NCBI RefSeq assembly: GCF_023715725.1
Contig: NZ_JAMBOT010000010.1
Coordinates: forward strand, 1-64,000
DNA length: 64,000 nucleotides
Direction of reading: 5' to 3'
From: Paenibacillus pasadenensis
Lineage (GTDB): Bacteria; Bacillota; Bacilli; Paenibacillales; Paenibacillaceae
Shown here: piece after piece, positions 31,137 to 40,273 of the stretch
Layout: every line of letters begins with the position of its first letter
How positions within the stretch are numbered: the first letter of the stretch is position 1
Translations under genes and position numbers: made by a program
Notes under the pieces: generated by a model
What the model was told of the DNA's origin: nothing
The model's input: only the letters and a program-made list of their open reading frames with translations
Databases searched by the model: none

Positions 31137-31976
31137 GTGAAAAAAAGAGCTTTTGCAGCGTTGCTGCTAGTCGTTACCATTATCGCGCTCAACGCTTGCG
31201 GCAGCAAAAATAGCCCTGCGAATACGCCTGCGCCATCCGCCAGCCCGGCGGCGAACGAAGCCGGAGCCGGAGGAGATTCCTGGGAAACAATCAAAGCCAG
31301 CGGCAAGCTGCGCATCGGCACGGAAGGCACATACGCGCCGTTCAGTTTTAATGACAAATCCGGCAAGCTGACCGGTTTTGACGTCGAGATTGCCGAAGAA
31401 ATTGCCAAGCGCCTCGGACTTCAGCCGGAATTCAGCGAAACACCTTGGGATTCTCTGATTGCCGGCCTCGACGCCAAAAGATTTGACGTAGTGTTCAACC
31501 AGGTTGGCATCAACGACGAGCGGAAAGCGAAGTACGATTTCTCGGACGACTACATTGTATCAAAAGCTGTGCTGATAGTTCGCGAGGACAACAGCGATAT
31601 CCATTCGTTTGCGGACTTGAAGGGCAAAAAATCCGGTCAGACGCTGTCAAGCAATTTGGCGGCAATGGCGAAGGAAAACGGAGCTGAAATCGTCTCGGTA
31701 GACGGCTTCAATCAGGCGATTGACCTGCTCGCTTCCAAGCGTATCGATGCTACGGTGAACGATTCTCTTTCTTTCCTCGATCTGAAAAAGCAAAAGCCCG
31801 ATCTGCCGCTGAAGATTGCTGCCGAAGCTTCTGACGCCTCGAAGAACGCGGCTCTTTTCCGCAAAGGGAACGAGGAGTTCGTCAAGGCGGTTAACGGAGC
31901 GCTCGCCGCAATGAAAAGCGACGGTGCCTATCTGAACATTTCCGAGAAGTATTTTGGGGCCGATGTTTCCAAATAA
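31137..31976 (+). CDS. tcyA: Amino-acid ABC transporter binding lipoprotein, TcyA-like
   Basis: The extracellular solute receptor of a polar amino-acid importer, 279 residues. Signal and lipobox ALNAC put the lipidated residue at Cys21; a Pro/Ala/Ser-rich spacer follows. The PBP domain has GKLRIGTEGTYAPFSFND and GKLTGFDVEIAEEIAKRLGL. Later come FNQVGINDERKAKYDFSDDY and EKYFG near the end, all close to the L-cystine receptor TcyA of B. subtilis. Related receptors for other amino acids cannot be excluded. The GTG at 31137 is chosen because GGAGGG precedes it. First gene of a three-gene operon. Confidence 0.85.
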   Translation: MKKRAFAALLLVVTIIALNACGSKNSPANTPAPSASPAANEAGAGGDSWETIKASGKLRIGTEGTYAPFSFNDKSGKLTGFDVEIAEEIAKRLGLQPEFSETPWDSLIAGLDAKRFDVVFNQVGINDERKAKYDFSDDYIVSKAVLIVREDNSDIHSFADLKGKKSGQTLSSNLAAMAKENGAEIVSVDGFNQAIDLLASKRIDATVNDSLSFLDLKKQKPDLPLKIAAEASDASKNAALFRKGNEEFVKAVNGALAAMKSDGAYLNISEKYFGADVSK

Positions 31977-31997
31977 AGCATAAAGGAAAGCTGCCCG

Positions 31998-32666
31998 ATG
32001 AGCGAAAAACAGATCGATATTCTGCTTGATTCCATACTGCCCCTGCTCAAAGCGGGGGTAGCTTTTACTATTCCGCTGACAATTGTTTCCTTTGTCCTTG
32101 GCATGATTGTGGCCGTGCTGACGGCTCTGGCCAGGCTTTCATCCCTTTGGCCGCTGCGCGCGGTGGCGGGTTTTTACGTATGGATCATCCGCTGTACGCC
32201 ACTGCTTGTTCAGCTGTTTATCATTTTTTACGGATTGCCTTATATCGGCATTGTCTTGAGTTCATTTACAGCAGCGACGATCGGTTTTACGCTGAGCGTT
32301 GGCGCCTACGGATCCGAAATTGTCCGGGCTTCAATCCAGTCCATTCCGAAGGGGCAATGGGAGGCGGCTTCTTCGCTTGGCATGACGCGCGTCCAGACGC
32401 TGCGGCGTATCGTTTTTCCTCAAGCTGCCCGCATTTCGCTGCCGCCGCTCGGCAACTCCTTTATCAGTCTGTTGAAGGATACGTCTCTCGCGGGCAGCAT
32501 TATGTATCTGGAGCTGTTCCGCGTGTCGCAGGAAATTGTGGCAAGAACGTACGAACCGCTGCTGATCTATTGTGCCGCCGCTGTCGTTTATTTGCTGTTC
32601 TGCAGCGTGCTGACATGGCTGCAAAGCACAATGGAAAAACGTCTGGCGAGATATTCCGCGAGTTAA
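31998..32666 (+). CDS. tcyB: Amino-acid ABC transporter permease, TcyB-like
   Basis: A 222-residue permease of the HisMQ family with five helices. IIRCTPLLVQLFIIFYGLPY and the EAA loop EAASSLGMTRVQTLRRIVFP, which docks the ATPase, are typical. It starts 21 bases after the receptor gene and ends 13 bases before the ATPase gene. A homodimer would form the channel. Matches the TcyB branch best, in keeping with its neighbours. Confidence 0.88.
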   Translation: MSEKQIDILLDSILPLLKAGVAFTIPLTIVSFVLGMIVAVLTALARLSSLWPLRAVAGFYVWIIRCTPLLVQLFIIFYGLPYIGIVLSSFTAATIGFTLSVGAYGSEIVRASIQSIPKGQWEAASSLGMTRVQTLRRIVFPQAARISLPPLGNSFISLLKDTSLAGSIMYLELFRVSQEIVARTYEPLLIYCAAAVVYLLFCSVLTWLQSTMEKRLARYSAS

Positions 32667-32679
32667 GGAGGGTGACCGT

Positions 32680-33450
32680 GTGCGGGGAGAGGCAATGATT
32701 GAAATCAAGGATGTGCACAAATCCTTTGGAACGCTTGAGGTGCTGAAGGGAATCAATCTTTCCTTGGAGAAAGGGAAGGCGCTCGCCATTATCGGCCCTT
32801 CCGGTTCCGGAAAAACGACGCTGCTCCGGTGTTTCAACCTGCTTGAACAGCCGGATCGGGGCCAGATGACCATTGGCGGAACAACGCTTCATTTTCAGCC
32901 TGGAAGCTCCATACGCCAAGCGGATACGCTCGCTCTCCGCAAACGGACTGGCATGGTATTTCAATCCTTCCATCTGTTTCCTCATATGACAGCGGTCCAG
33001 AATGTCATGGAGGCCCAGGTTACCGTCCAGGGCAAAAGCAAAGCGGCAGCTCGAGAGCGTGCCGAAGCACTGCTTGCCAAAGTTGGGCTTGCCGACAAGG
33101 CGGACTCTTATTCGCATCAGCTGTCGGGGGGACAACAGCAGCGTGTTGCGATCGCCAGGGCGATGGCGGTGGACCCCGATGTGATGCTGTTCGACGAGCC
33201 GACCTCGGCGCTCGACCCGGAGCTGGTCGGCGATGTGCTTAAGGTCATTCGCCAGCTTGCGGCCGAGGGGATGACGATGATTATTGTGACGCATGAAATG
33301 CGGTTCGCCGAGCAGGTGGCCGATTATGTGGTGCTGATGGACGATGGCATCATTGTTGAAGAAGGGCCGCCGCAGCAAGTCATCGGCAATCCGCAAAGCC
33401 AGCGCGCGATTCAATTTCTGAACCGAGTGACGAACTATGATGTCACCTGA
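32680..33450 (+). CDS. tcyC: Amino-acid ABC transporter ATP-binding protein, TcyC-like
   Basis: The ATPase of the importer, 256 residues. Walker A is GPSGSGKTT, the signature is LSGGQQQRVAIARAMAV, Walker B is VMLFDEPTSALD and the switch His lies in IIVTHEM. The GTG at 32680 has the strong ribosome site AAGGAGG 8 bases upstream; a later ATG at 32695 is less well served. Last gene of the operon; an interrupted hairpin follows. Cystine uptake would supply sulfur and fits the sulfurtransferase elsewhere in the window only loosely. Confidence 0.9.
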   Translation: MRGEAMIEIKDVHKSFGTLEVLKGINLSLEKGKALAIIGPSGSGKTTLLRCFNLLEQPDRGQMTIGGTTLHFQPGSSIRQADTLALRKRTGMVFQSFHLFPHMTAVQNVMEAQVTVQGKSKAAARERAEALLAKVGLADKADSYSHQLSGGQQQRVAIARAMAVDPDVMLFDEPTSALDPELVGDVLKVIRQLAAEGMTMIIVTHEMRFAEQVADYVVLMDDGIIVEEGPPQQVIGNPQSQRAIQFLNRVTNYDVT

Positions 33451-33464
33451 TTTTAACGTAAAAA

Positions 33465-33502
33465 AGCCGTGTCCCGTTCAAGACGGAACCCGGCTATTTG
33501 CG
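33465..33502. terminator. Imperfect hairpin terminator after the tcy operon
   Basis: AGCCG..CCGT pairs with ACGG..CGGCT across small internal loops; A run before and ATTT after. Usable by both convergent genes. Confidence 0.6.
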
Positions 33503-33544
33503 TTTAATCCATTGGCGCAGATGGAGCTTACGCCGCCGTTCTTT

Positions 33545-34075
33545 TTAAAGCTTCGCCAAGTAGGCTTCCAGCTGATCGAATGTGCCGGTGAAGCCTTGTT
33601 TCATCGAATCGAACATGCTTCTGTAAAACGCGTCTTCCTCAGCGGTCGCTTGATACGGGCCGCCTTGCAGAGTGAACGTTGTGCGTCCGTCCTGTTCCGT
33701 GAATGTCAGGCTGTTCACAATTTCAATCGGGAACACAGGGCTGAACGGCGCGCGCAGGGTGTTGCCCTCCGCATCGGAAAATGAGCTGACGTAAACGAGC
33801 TTCTCCGGGGCCGTCACTTCCCGGTAGACGAACTTGCCCCACATTTCGTGCCCGTCCGGCGTGCTCATGCGGTAAAGGAAATTGCCGCCGGGACGAACGT
33901 CCAGCTGCTTAACCTCCAGCTTCATTCCCGTAGGGCCCCACCATTTTTCCAAATGCTCGGCCTCGGTCCAGACACGGTATACGAGCTCACGCGGCGCGTT
34001 TAACGTACGGGTGATGAACAGACCGCTTTCTTCCATACGAATGGAATTGGTATCAGCCGCTTGATGATTCGACAT
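33545..34075 (-). CDS. SRPBCC/AHSA1-domain protein
   Basis: A 176-residue protein with a START-like AHSA1 fold. It reads FITRTLNAPRELVYRVWTEA, LEKWWGPTGMKLEV and DVRPGGNFLYRM, and ends with YRSMFDSMKQGFTGTFDQLE. The hydrophobic cavity of this fold binds lipids or other apolar ligands; the bacterial members are mostly uncharacterised. AGGAGGAAT precedes the ATG at 34075. Monocistronic. Confidence 0.88.
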   Translation of the reverse strand: MSNHQAADTNSIRMEESGLFITRTLNAPRELVYRVWTEAEHLEKWWGPTGMKLEVKQLDVRPGGNFLYRMSTPDGHEMWGKFVYREVTAPEKLVYVSSFSDAEGNTLRAPFSPVFPIEIVNSLTFTEQDGRTTFTLQGGPYQATAEEDAFYRSMFDSMKQGFTGTFDQLEAYLAKL

Positions 34076-34208
34076 GAGTATTCCTCCTCTTTCAGTTAGA
34101 TGGATTGTACTAGTATTTCCTCGTTATGCTCCTTGGTAATCGCCGTTTGTTTCTAATCGAAATATAACCGAAATAGAATATTCGTGTCAAGGAATATAAA
34201 GTTGGAAA

Positions 34209-34754
34209 TCAGTCTTGAAGCGCTAGCATTAGCTCATATATTTTGCGGGCCGTGTTTACGTTACGTACTGTCATCCGCCGGTAGAGCTTTGTGCCGATGA
34301 TTTTGTGCATGCCGCTTTTTCCGGCTAAGTCTCTGTCAAACGACCACAAAACGGCCCCTTTGACATAGAGGATGCGGTCGATTCCCTCTTTGGCGGGAAG
34401 CTGCTCCAGCACCTTTTCATCGTCCACATCGTCCCATAAGTAGAGCACATCGCTTCTCATGGCGCTGTCGTTCGTCCAGTCGTCAGGAAGCCGGTCCATT
34501 ATCGGCTGGAGATCCTCCAGCGAGCGGATCATAACCGGAATGGTCAGGCCAAAATCGGCCGCGATGGCTTGCTCCAGCAAGCCGGGCAGCTCTTGAGCCG
34601 AATGGCTGTCATCGGTAAAGACGATATTGCCCGAGTTAATGTACGTTTTAACCTTTTGCAGGCCGATGCCTTCAAACGTTGTTTTCAGCTGCTTCATGTC
34701 GATCTTGTTATTGCCGCCTACATTGATGCCTCTAAGCAGTGCCGCGTAGATCAT
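34209..34754 (-). CDS. DUF1697 family protein
   Basis: A 181-residue soluble protein with the typical DUF1697 start YAALLRGINVGGNNKIDMKQ, then GLQKVKTYINSGNIVF and the end KIIGTKLYRRMTVRNVNT. The family is common and has no known biochemical role. It is complete in length and monocistronic. It is divergent from the ATP-grasp gene at 34906, with promoters presumably in the 150-base spacer. Confidence 0.9.
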   Translation of the reverse strand: MIYAALLRGINVGGNNKIDMKQLKTTFEGIGLQKVKTYINSGNIVFTDDSHSAQELPGLLEQAIAADFGLTIPVMIRSLEDLQPIMDRLPDDWTNDSAMRSDVLYLWDDVDDEKVLEQLPAKEGIDRILYVKGAVLWSFDRDLAGKSGMHKIIGTKLYRRMTVRNVNTARKIYELMLALQD

Positions 34755-34905
34755 CTAACCCCTCCGTTCAAAGGAATTATTGGTATTATAAGCCGTTCGG
34801 TACAGGGTGGACAAATATGCGGGCAAAATAGGTTCCGTGTTCAGGACAGGTGCACATACAGGCATTGAAATCCGCTCATATGTTAAGTCGGGAGGAGAGT
34901 TGTAC

Positions 34906-35664
34906 ATGGCGACTTATTACCGAAGCAGCACGATTAAAAGCAAATGGACCAAAACCAAGTGGCTTCTGGGCACCGATGTTCAATCGTATGTACCAAAAAC
35001 CCTGCCCTTCAGCCAAGAAAATTTGAGGACAATGCTTTCGCAATATTCAACGGTCTTTTTTAAGCCAACGACTGGATCTGGCGGTTTTAATATTGTGCGG
35101 ATTAAAAAGCTGGGCAGCGGTTATCAGGTCCAGCATAACTCCGTGCGTAATCATTACTTAACCATTGACGGGGTTTACCGGCAGCTTTTGAAACGATCAT
35201 CGCAGCGTGATTATTTGCTGCAAAAGGGAATTCGACTGGCCAAGGCGAACGGACGCCCGTTCGACATCCGGGTTATGGTACAAAAACCGAACGACGGTCC
35301 CTGGACCAGTACAGCCTTATTCACGAAGGTCGGCCGGCCGGGCAAGGTAGCGACGAACTACCACCAGGGCGGCGAGATAGGATTTTTTCAGCAGACGCTT
35401 AGCCGTGCGGGTTATAGCAGCGAGAGGATCGAGCAGAAGGAGAACGAGCTGAAGCGGCTTGGCGAAGCGGTGGGACGGATTTTCGACAAACGTTACAGCG
35501 GCTTCCGGGAGCTCGGGCTGGACGTCGCCTTGGACGAGAGCGGAAAAGCTTGGATTCTTGAGGTGAACACGCGGCCAACCTTTTATCCGTTAAGGAACAT
35601 GGGCGACCGCAGCCTGCACCGAAAGATTATGTCTTACGCCCGGCAGTACGGAAGATTGAGATAA
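34906..35664 (+). CDS. YheC/YheD-like ATP-grasp protein
   Basis: A 252-residue protein of the YheC/YheD group, linked to the endospore coat in B. subtilis. It starts near the ATP-grasp core: VFFKPTTGSGGFNIVRIKK binds nucleotide, GRPFDIRVMVQKP is a central strand, and GLDVALDESGKAWILEVNTR carries the Mg-binding Asp and Glu. The ATG at 34906 is chosen because GGAGGAGAG precedes it. It is shorter than YheC and YheD (about 360-450 residues) and lacks their N-terminal domain, as do many Paenibacillus members. Confidence 0.85.
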   Translation: MATYYRSSTIKSKWTKTKWLLGTDVQSYVPKTLPFSQENLRTMLSQYSTVFFKPTTGSGGFNIVRIKKLGSGYQVQHNSVRNHYLTIDGVYRQLLKRSSQRDYLLQKGIRLAKANGRPFDIRVMVQKPNDGPWTSTALFTKVGRPGKVATNYHQGGEIGFFQQTLSRAGYSSERIEQKENELKRLGEAVGRIFDKRYSGFRELGLDVALDESGKAWILEVNTRPTFYPLRNMGDRSLHRKIMSYARQYGRLR

Positions 35665-35683
35665 TTGAGCGAAAAATTGGTTA

Positions 35684-35718
35684 CGAGCCTCTTCAATTTT
35701 GTGAGAGGCTTATTTTCA
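35684..35718 (+). terminator. Intrinsic terminator after the ATP-grasp gene
   Basis: AGCCTCT pairs with AGAGGCT around an AT-rich loop, followed by a TATTTTCATTT tail. Confidence 0.7.
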
Positions 35719-35815
35719 TTTCAGCAGATAATTAAAACCAAGAAAAATAGTAATATTGTGGCAAATAAATCCGAAATAAATGGAGGAACAATTATAGAAC
35801 ACAGGGGGAACTGAG

Positions 35816-36925
35816 ATGGGTAAATACTATTCAACGCTTGGGAGAAGGCTTGACGGCAGGACGCCTCTTCATCAAGGGGGATACTATACGCTTCATGACA
35901 ACTTTGATGTGAGTTACACTAGATCTAAGCCCAATGGGGTAGAGATCGTTACGGCGGATCAGTTTACCATGATGTTAGTCCGAGGGTGTAAGGAAGCCAT
36001 TGAGGCATTTAGTGTTGAGCAAGACAATAAAGATGTGTATGCGTTTAGCCTATATGCTGGAGAACAGTGTTACTTGGACATTTATCTTAATACGGTTGAT
36101 GCATTCAATAGCATGTGCGCAGAGAGGGAACATTTAAATTCTGAGCAAAGATTGGAACTGAAGTACCATTTAGGCAATTTTGCATTTCAACCTGCAGCGA
36201 TGCCCTCTGACGAGCCTTACATGGACTGGTTTATTAGAGTCGGCCACTCTGCAATGGGTATGACTTTGGAAGAAGAGACGGAATCCGTTGCCGCTCCAAT
36301 TGTTGCGTTTGAATCTGGAATTATTGTCCAAGATGGATATCAAACGCTTGCGTTAAGAGCGGTTCAACAGCTTATAAAGGAAGGGGCCTTTGAAAGTTTA
36401 CATCGTACGCCTGACTTTATTGCTTATGCATCAACGGGGCATGATTACCTGGATTACAGCCTTGTCATGAGAAAAACGATTGAGACAGCTTTGTTGTATG
36501 AGCTTTTTCCTGAATTGAAAGATAAGGACGAAGCTTTTGCCGCCGAAATGAAGAAGAACAGGCATCTTACTGCTGCGGAATACTTGGATTATTGGATGGA
36601 AGCTTTTAAAGATTCTCAGACTCAGACTTTTCCGTTCACTCATTTGAAATGCGAGATGGATCTTTTTGTACAGATGGAGCATCTTGGTCCATCTTTGGCT
36701 GAGGAATGTCTCCTTCGCCTCCAGCCATTAGCCAATAAGCCCGAATTATACTACATGCATACTTCAATAATGGATATTTATGTGGAGGCACTGCATTTTG
36801 CCGGACCGTTGACTGCCGAGCATCGGGCATGCTGTTTCTCGCTTGCTGAGTTAATTCGTGACAAGAATGTCCCTGAGCTATACTGGGAGCTATTAGCGTT
36901 GGGTGAAGGAGCGAATGAAGGATAA
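35816..36925 (+). CDS. Uncharacterised protein with a DUF4303-like N-terminal half
   Basis: A 369-residue soluble protein. Residues about 45-190 resemble DUF4303: RGCKEAIEAFSVEQDNKDVY, FSLYAGEQCYLDIYLNT and DWFIRVGHSAMGM. Residues 190-369 are helical, with HDYLDYSLVMRKTIETALLY, and not recognised. DUF4303 proteins are sometimes immunity proteins of contact-dependent toxin systems, but no toxin gene is near. Its base composition is more AT-rich than its neighbours, a mild sign of transfer. It begins 21 bases before the end-to-start gap with the next gene and is probably cotranscribed with it. Confidence 0.55.
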   Translation: MGKYYSTLGRRLDGRTPLHQGGYYTLHDNFDVSYTRSKPNGVEIVTADQFTMMLVRGCKEAIEAFSVEQDNKDVYAFSLYAGEQCYLDIYLNTVDAFNSMCAEREHLNSEQRLELKYHLGNFAFQPAAMPSDEPYMDWFIRVGHSAMGMTLEEETESVAAPIVAFESGIIVQDGYQTLALRAVQQLIKEGAFESLHRTPDFIAYASTGHDYLDYSLVMRKTIETALLYELFPELKDKDEAFAAEMKKNRHLTAAEYLDYWMEAFKDSQTQTFPFTHLKCEMDLFVQMEHLGPSLAEECLLRLQPLANKPELYYMHTSIMDIYVEALHFAGPLTAEHRACCFSLAELIRDKNVPELYWELLALGEGANEG

Positions 36926-36946
36926 TTTTTAGCAGAGGAGACGGGG

Positions 36947-37756
36947 ATGGAACAATTAAAGCATAAAGACGCTGTTTTAGGCCAAAAGCCGTTTATTCAT
37001 GACGAGGTCCGTTATAACCTGATCCATCGGATAAGCGAGTCGGAAGATTCGCTCTGTCTGACAGACGCCGACGGGAAGCTGATTTATGCCGGGTCGAAAG
37101 GCAACGATCCTTGGCTATGGATAGCGGAAGCACTTCCGCAGGAGAGAAAAGCGAGTCTCGTGCGCGACTTAATTCAAACATTGGATTGCGGTTCCTTGCC
37201 CGGCATAACGGGAGCCCCGGATACCGCCGCTCTTTTTGCAGAACAGTACGCGAGCCGGTATGACGCTAACATAAAGCTGTTCATGAGAATGGAGTCGTAT
37301 ACCTGCCCGGAGGTTAAACCTCCTTCAGAAGTCGCTGGCGCGATGCGGCGGGCAGAACCGGATGACATTGTCGTAATCTCCGAATTTTTGGCGGGTTTTT
37401 CAGCAGGGGCTTACGGTGTTCACGTTGATCCTCAAAGTCAGATCGCTGCGGCAGAAGAGCGGATTGAGAAGGGCGACTTGCAGGTATGGGTCGTGAAGGA
37501 CAAGCCGGTCTCGATGGCTAATGTTGCTCATCGCTCGCCGAGGCATGCAAGAATAAACGCTGTGTATACTCCGGCTGAACTTCGAGGTCACGGTTATGCA
37601 AGCGCGGTAGTGGCCGGGCTTTGCTCCATCGTCAAAGACGACGGACTGACCCCGATGCTGTATGCGGATCTAAGCAATCCCCATGCGAATAACGTGTACC
37701 GCAATATCGGTTTTATTGAAGCGGGCACAATCGACAGCTTAAAATTTGAGTATTAA
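36947..37756 (+). CDS. GNAT acetyltransferase with N-terminal extension
   Basis: A 269-residue protein. Residues about 130-269 are a GNAT domain of the FR47-like type, with RINAVYTPAELRGHGYASAV as the acetyl-CoA loop and NPHANNVYRNIGFIEAG near the end. The first 130 residues form a separate alpha/beta part found in related Bacillus proteins, likely a second, degenerate GNAT-like half. The substrate is unknown. It follows the DUF4303-like gene by 21 bases with its own ribosome site (AGAGGAG). Confidence 0.83.
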   Translation: MEQLKHKDAVLGQKPFIHDEVRYNLIHRISESEDSLCLTDADGKLIYAGSKGNDPWLWIAEALPQERKASLVRDLIQTLDCGSLPGITGAPDTAALFAEQYASRYDANIKLFMRMESYTCPEVKPPSEVAGAMRRAEPDDIVVISEFLAGFSAGAYGVHVDPQSQIAAAEERIEKGDLQVWVVKDKPVSMANVAHRSPRHARINAVYTPAELRGHGYASAVVAGLCSIVKDDGLTPMLYADLSNPHANNVYRNIGFIEAGTIDSLKFEY

Positions 37757-37797
37757 AAAAAGTGAACGAGGCTTTAAGCCTTCGTTCACTTTTTGTA
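37755..37797. terminator. Bidirectional intrinsic terminator
   Basis: AAAAAGTGAACGA.GGCT, 3-base loop, AGCC.TCGTTCACTTTTT. Lies between the convergent GNAT and DHA2 transporter genes. Confidence 0.85.
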
Positions 37798-37802
37798 TTG
37801 GC

Positions 37803-39299
37803 TCAATTAGCTGCGGCTTTCGCCTTGGAGCGTGCTCCGACTCTTGCGACAACTAGCGCGGATAGCGCGAAAAATACCGACAACCCAATCAGGACAAAGA
37901 AAACGGATGTGTCAAACGCACTGCGTCCGGCTTCTTTTAAGGCCTCGGATGCCTGGGCAGGCAATCCTTCCGCCGCAATCAGCGCTTCGTCGAGGCTGTC
38001 CTTTACATTTCCCGGAACGTTTAGCCCTTGCGGAACGGCCATACTGAGCGAGTAAATCAGGCCGGACAAGCTGCCGACGATGGCAATTCCGGACGCTCCG
38101 CCGACTTCATAAGCCACTTCCTCAATCGAGGCGGCCATGCCCGCTTTTTCAGGCGGCGCGGAGCTCATAATGGAATGCGAGGCTGCTGTCATGCTTGCTC
38201 CTAAACCGATTCCCATTAAAGCCAGTCCGATAATTTGCCCCAAGACGCCGGCGTCAAACTGAAGGATATAAATAAACGTCCCCAAAGCTGCGAGCAGAAG
38301 CGATAAGCTTTTGATGTGGATGACATTATAACGATGCATCATTTTGCCAGCTATTGGTCCAGCGATAAGAGCCGCCGCCGGTACGCTTACTGTAATGAAT
38401 CCGGCTTGCAGCGGGCTCATTCCTTCCACTAATTGAAGGCGCTGAGTGACGACATATTGAACGCCTAATTGTCCGAACAAGCCGACTACGGCCGTAATAC
38501 AGCCTGCCGTAAATAGAGATATTTTAAAAAGTGACAAGTCAATCAACGGGTTTAAGCTTCTGCGTTGGCGGCGGATAAAAATAATCATTCCGATAACCCC
38601 GATAACGGCGCTAACGGTGGCAAGCGCCGGGGAGCCTTCGCGTTTTGCAAATTCTTTTATTGCAAAAACAATCGCTACCATGGCAATCATAATCTGTACG
38701 GAGCTGATAAGATCCCACTTTGTATCTTTGTTGCCTTCGTGGTTCGGGACGATGGTCACGGTTAACCCAAGCGCCAGAAGCGCGATTGGAACGTTGACTA
38801 GAAACGCAGCTCCCCACCAATAGTGTTCCACGAGCAAACCGCCAACGATTGGGCCTAGCCCTGCGCCGCCGGATGCAATAGCTGCCCAGACACCGATTGC
38901 CAACCCAAGCTCGCGCGGATCGGTGAAGGTAATTCGAATAATAGACAATGTGGCCGGCATCATCATCGATGCGCCGACAGCGAGCAGCACTCTCGCGATT
39001 ACCAGCACATAAGGAGTCGGCGCAAAAGCGGCCAAGAGGGAGGCTGCCGTAAAAACAACCAATCCGTAAGAGAATATTTTTTTGTGGCCGTAACGGTCTC
39101 CAAGCGTCCCCATTGCCGGAATCAGACCGGCCATAACGAGCGAGTAGCCGTTTATAATCCATAATTTCTCCGATGCCGATGCGCCAAGATCATAGGTCAG
39201 GCTTGGCAGAGCCGTATATAGAATTGTTGTGTCCATCGTGATGAGCAAAAGAGCGCTTGATACGATGGACAAAATGAACCAGCGTTTATAGTTGTACAT
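37803..39299 (-). CDS. DHA2-family multidrug exporter (14 TMS, QacA/SmvA-like)
   Basis: A 498-residue proton-drug antiporter of the DHA2 branch with 14 predicted helices. LLITMDTTILYTALPSL in TM1 contains motif D1, GDRYGHKKIF is motif A, and GPIVGGLLVEHYWWGAAFL in TM5 is motif C of exporters. Likely substrates are organic cations and biocides. It is transcribed from a 19-bp-spaced promoter over a dyad (39347-39377), next to a divergent MerR-type regulator. This is the layout of Blt/Bmr-type inducible efflux systems. Confidence 0.9.
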   Translation of the reverse strand: MYNYKRWFILSIVSSALLLITMDTTILYTALPSLTYDLGASASEKLWIINGYSLVMAGLIPAMGTLGDRYGHKKIFSYGLVVFTAASLLAAFAPTPYVLVIARVLLAVGASMMMPATLSIIRITFTDPRELGLAIGVWAAIASGGAGLGPIVGGLLVEHYWWGAAFLVNVPIALLALGLTVTIVPNHEGNKDTKWDLISSVQIMIAMVAIVFAIKEFAKREGSPALATVSAVIGVIGMIIFIRRQRRSLNPLIDLSLFKISLFTAGCITAVVGLFGQLGVQYVVTQRLQLVEGMSPLQAGFITVSVPAAALIAGPIAGKMMHRYNVIHIKSLSLLLAALGTFIYILQFDAGVLGQIIGLALMGIGLGASMTAASHSIMSSAPPEKAGMAASIEEVAYEVGGASGIAIVGSLSGLIYSLSMAVPQGLNVPGNVKDSLDEALIAAEGLPAQASEALKEAGRSAFDTSVFFVLIGLSVFFALSALVVARVGARSKAKAAAN

Positions 39300-39346
39300 G
39301 TGAATCTCCCTCCGAGTTCGACTGATCTAGAAGCCTTCTGGAGTAA

Positions 39347-39377
39347 ACTTTAAACTATAGGGTTACCCTATAGTCAA
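39347..39377 (-). promoter_or_regulatory. MerR-type promoter/operator of the drug exporter
   Basis: On the minus strand TTGACT (39377-39372), 19 bases, TAAAGT (39352-39347). The spacer is two bases longer than normal and holds the dyad ACTATAGGGT-T-ACCCTATAGT (39354-39374). This is the hallmark of promoters that MerR proteins activate by DNA untwisting. Confidence 0.85.
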
Positions 39378-39445
39378 AGCCCTTTTTTGCAGGGTAAAAT
39401 TTAGAAGCACAGGGCGTAAAGAGTGTGAATCAAGGAGAGTGCATC

Positions 39446-40264
39446 ATGTCCGAAATCAACAAACGTTACTTCACGACCAGCGAAATGGCCAACATAAGTG
39501 GTGTAACGAAACATACGCTTTTTCACTATGATGAGATCGGGCTGCTGAAGCCTGAGTTTGTTCATACAAACGGGTACCGTTATTATTCCCTCCGGCAATC
39601 CTATATTCTCGATATGATTAGCGTGCTGAAAAAAGCCGGCAGCTCCTTGCGGGAAATTAAAGGATTTCTTCAAGACCGGAGCGGCTCAACGCTTGTAGAG
39701 CTGTTCAAGTCGAAGCAGCAGGAGCTGGAGGCGGAGCTGCTCCGGGTAAAGAGAATGCAGGATCTTTTGCAAAATGCCATTTTAATGACGGAAAAACCGA
39801 TGGAGCCTTTGCGGTCAGAACCTTCATTGGAGGAATGTGAGACGGAATATTTGGTTGCGACGCCGCTCGAACTAGGGAGCGATGAAGAATTCAACACGAA
39901 GCTAAGCGAGCATCGAAGCTACTGCGAGGAACATTTGATTAATCATGAATTTCCGGTCTGGGCGATATGGAGCAAAGAGACCTTTGAATCCGGCAGCTTT
40001 TTATGGGGATATGTGGCCAACAAGATTAAAGCTCCCATTAAGGGAGACAGAATGCTTACCAAACCAAAGGGTCTGTATGTCGTGATGGACTTTACAGGCT
40101 CTTACGAGTCGATTATGCTGGCTGCCCCGATCCTGAAAGAGTTCATTGAGCGTAACGGATTAAAGGTGGACGGGGACGTGTACACGATGGATCTGATTAA
40201 CTATTTTTCCGAGGCCGACTTCGACAGCTACATCATACGAATCTGGATTCAGGTGTCGGCTTAA
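39446..40264 (+). CDS. MerR-family multidrug-responsive activator, BltR/BmrR-like
   Basis: A 272-residue regulator. Residues 7-75 are the MerR winged helix (FTTSEMANISGVTKHTLFHY, then DEIGLLKPEF). About 80-115 is the dimer coiled coil. Residues 125-272 are a GyrI-like drug-binding domain as in BmrR and BltR. The ATG at 39446 is used because AAGGAGAG precedes it. It is divergent from the DHA2 exporter and should activate it on drug binding through the dyad at 39354-39374. Confidence 0.9.
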   Translation: MSEINKRYFTTSEMANISGVTKHTLFHYDEIGLLKPEFVHTNGYRYYSLRQSYILDMISVLKKAGSSLREIKGFLQDRSGSTLVELFKSKQQELEAELLRVKRMQDLLQNAILMTEKPMEPLRSEPSLEECETEYLVATPLELGSDEEFNTKLSEHRSYCEEHLINHEFPVWAIWSKETFESGSFLWGYVANKIKAPIKGDRMLTKPKGLYVVMDFTGSYESIMLAAPILKEFIERNGLKVDGDVYTMDLINYFSEADFDSYIIRIWIQVSA

Positions 40265-40273
40265 CAATTGGTA

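Noticed and set aside
35816..36925. Contact-dependent toxin/immunity system
   Set aside because: The DUF4303-like similarity alone is too weak, and no LXG, WXG or other toxin gene is present nearby.
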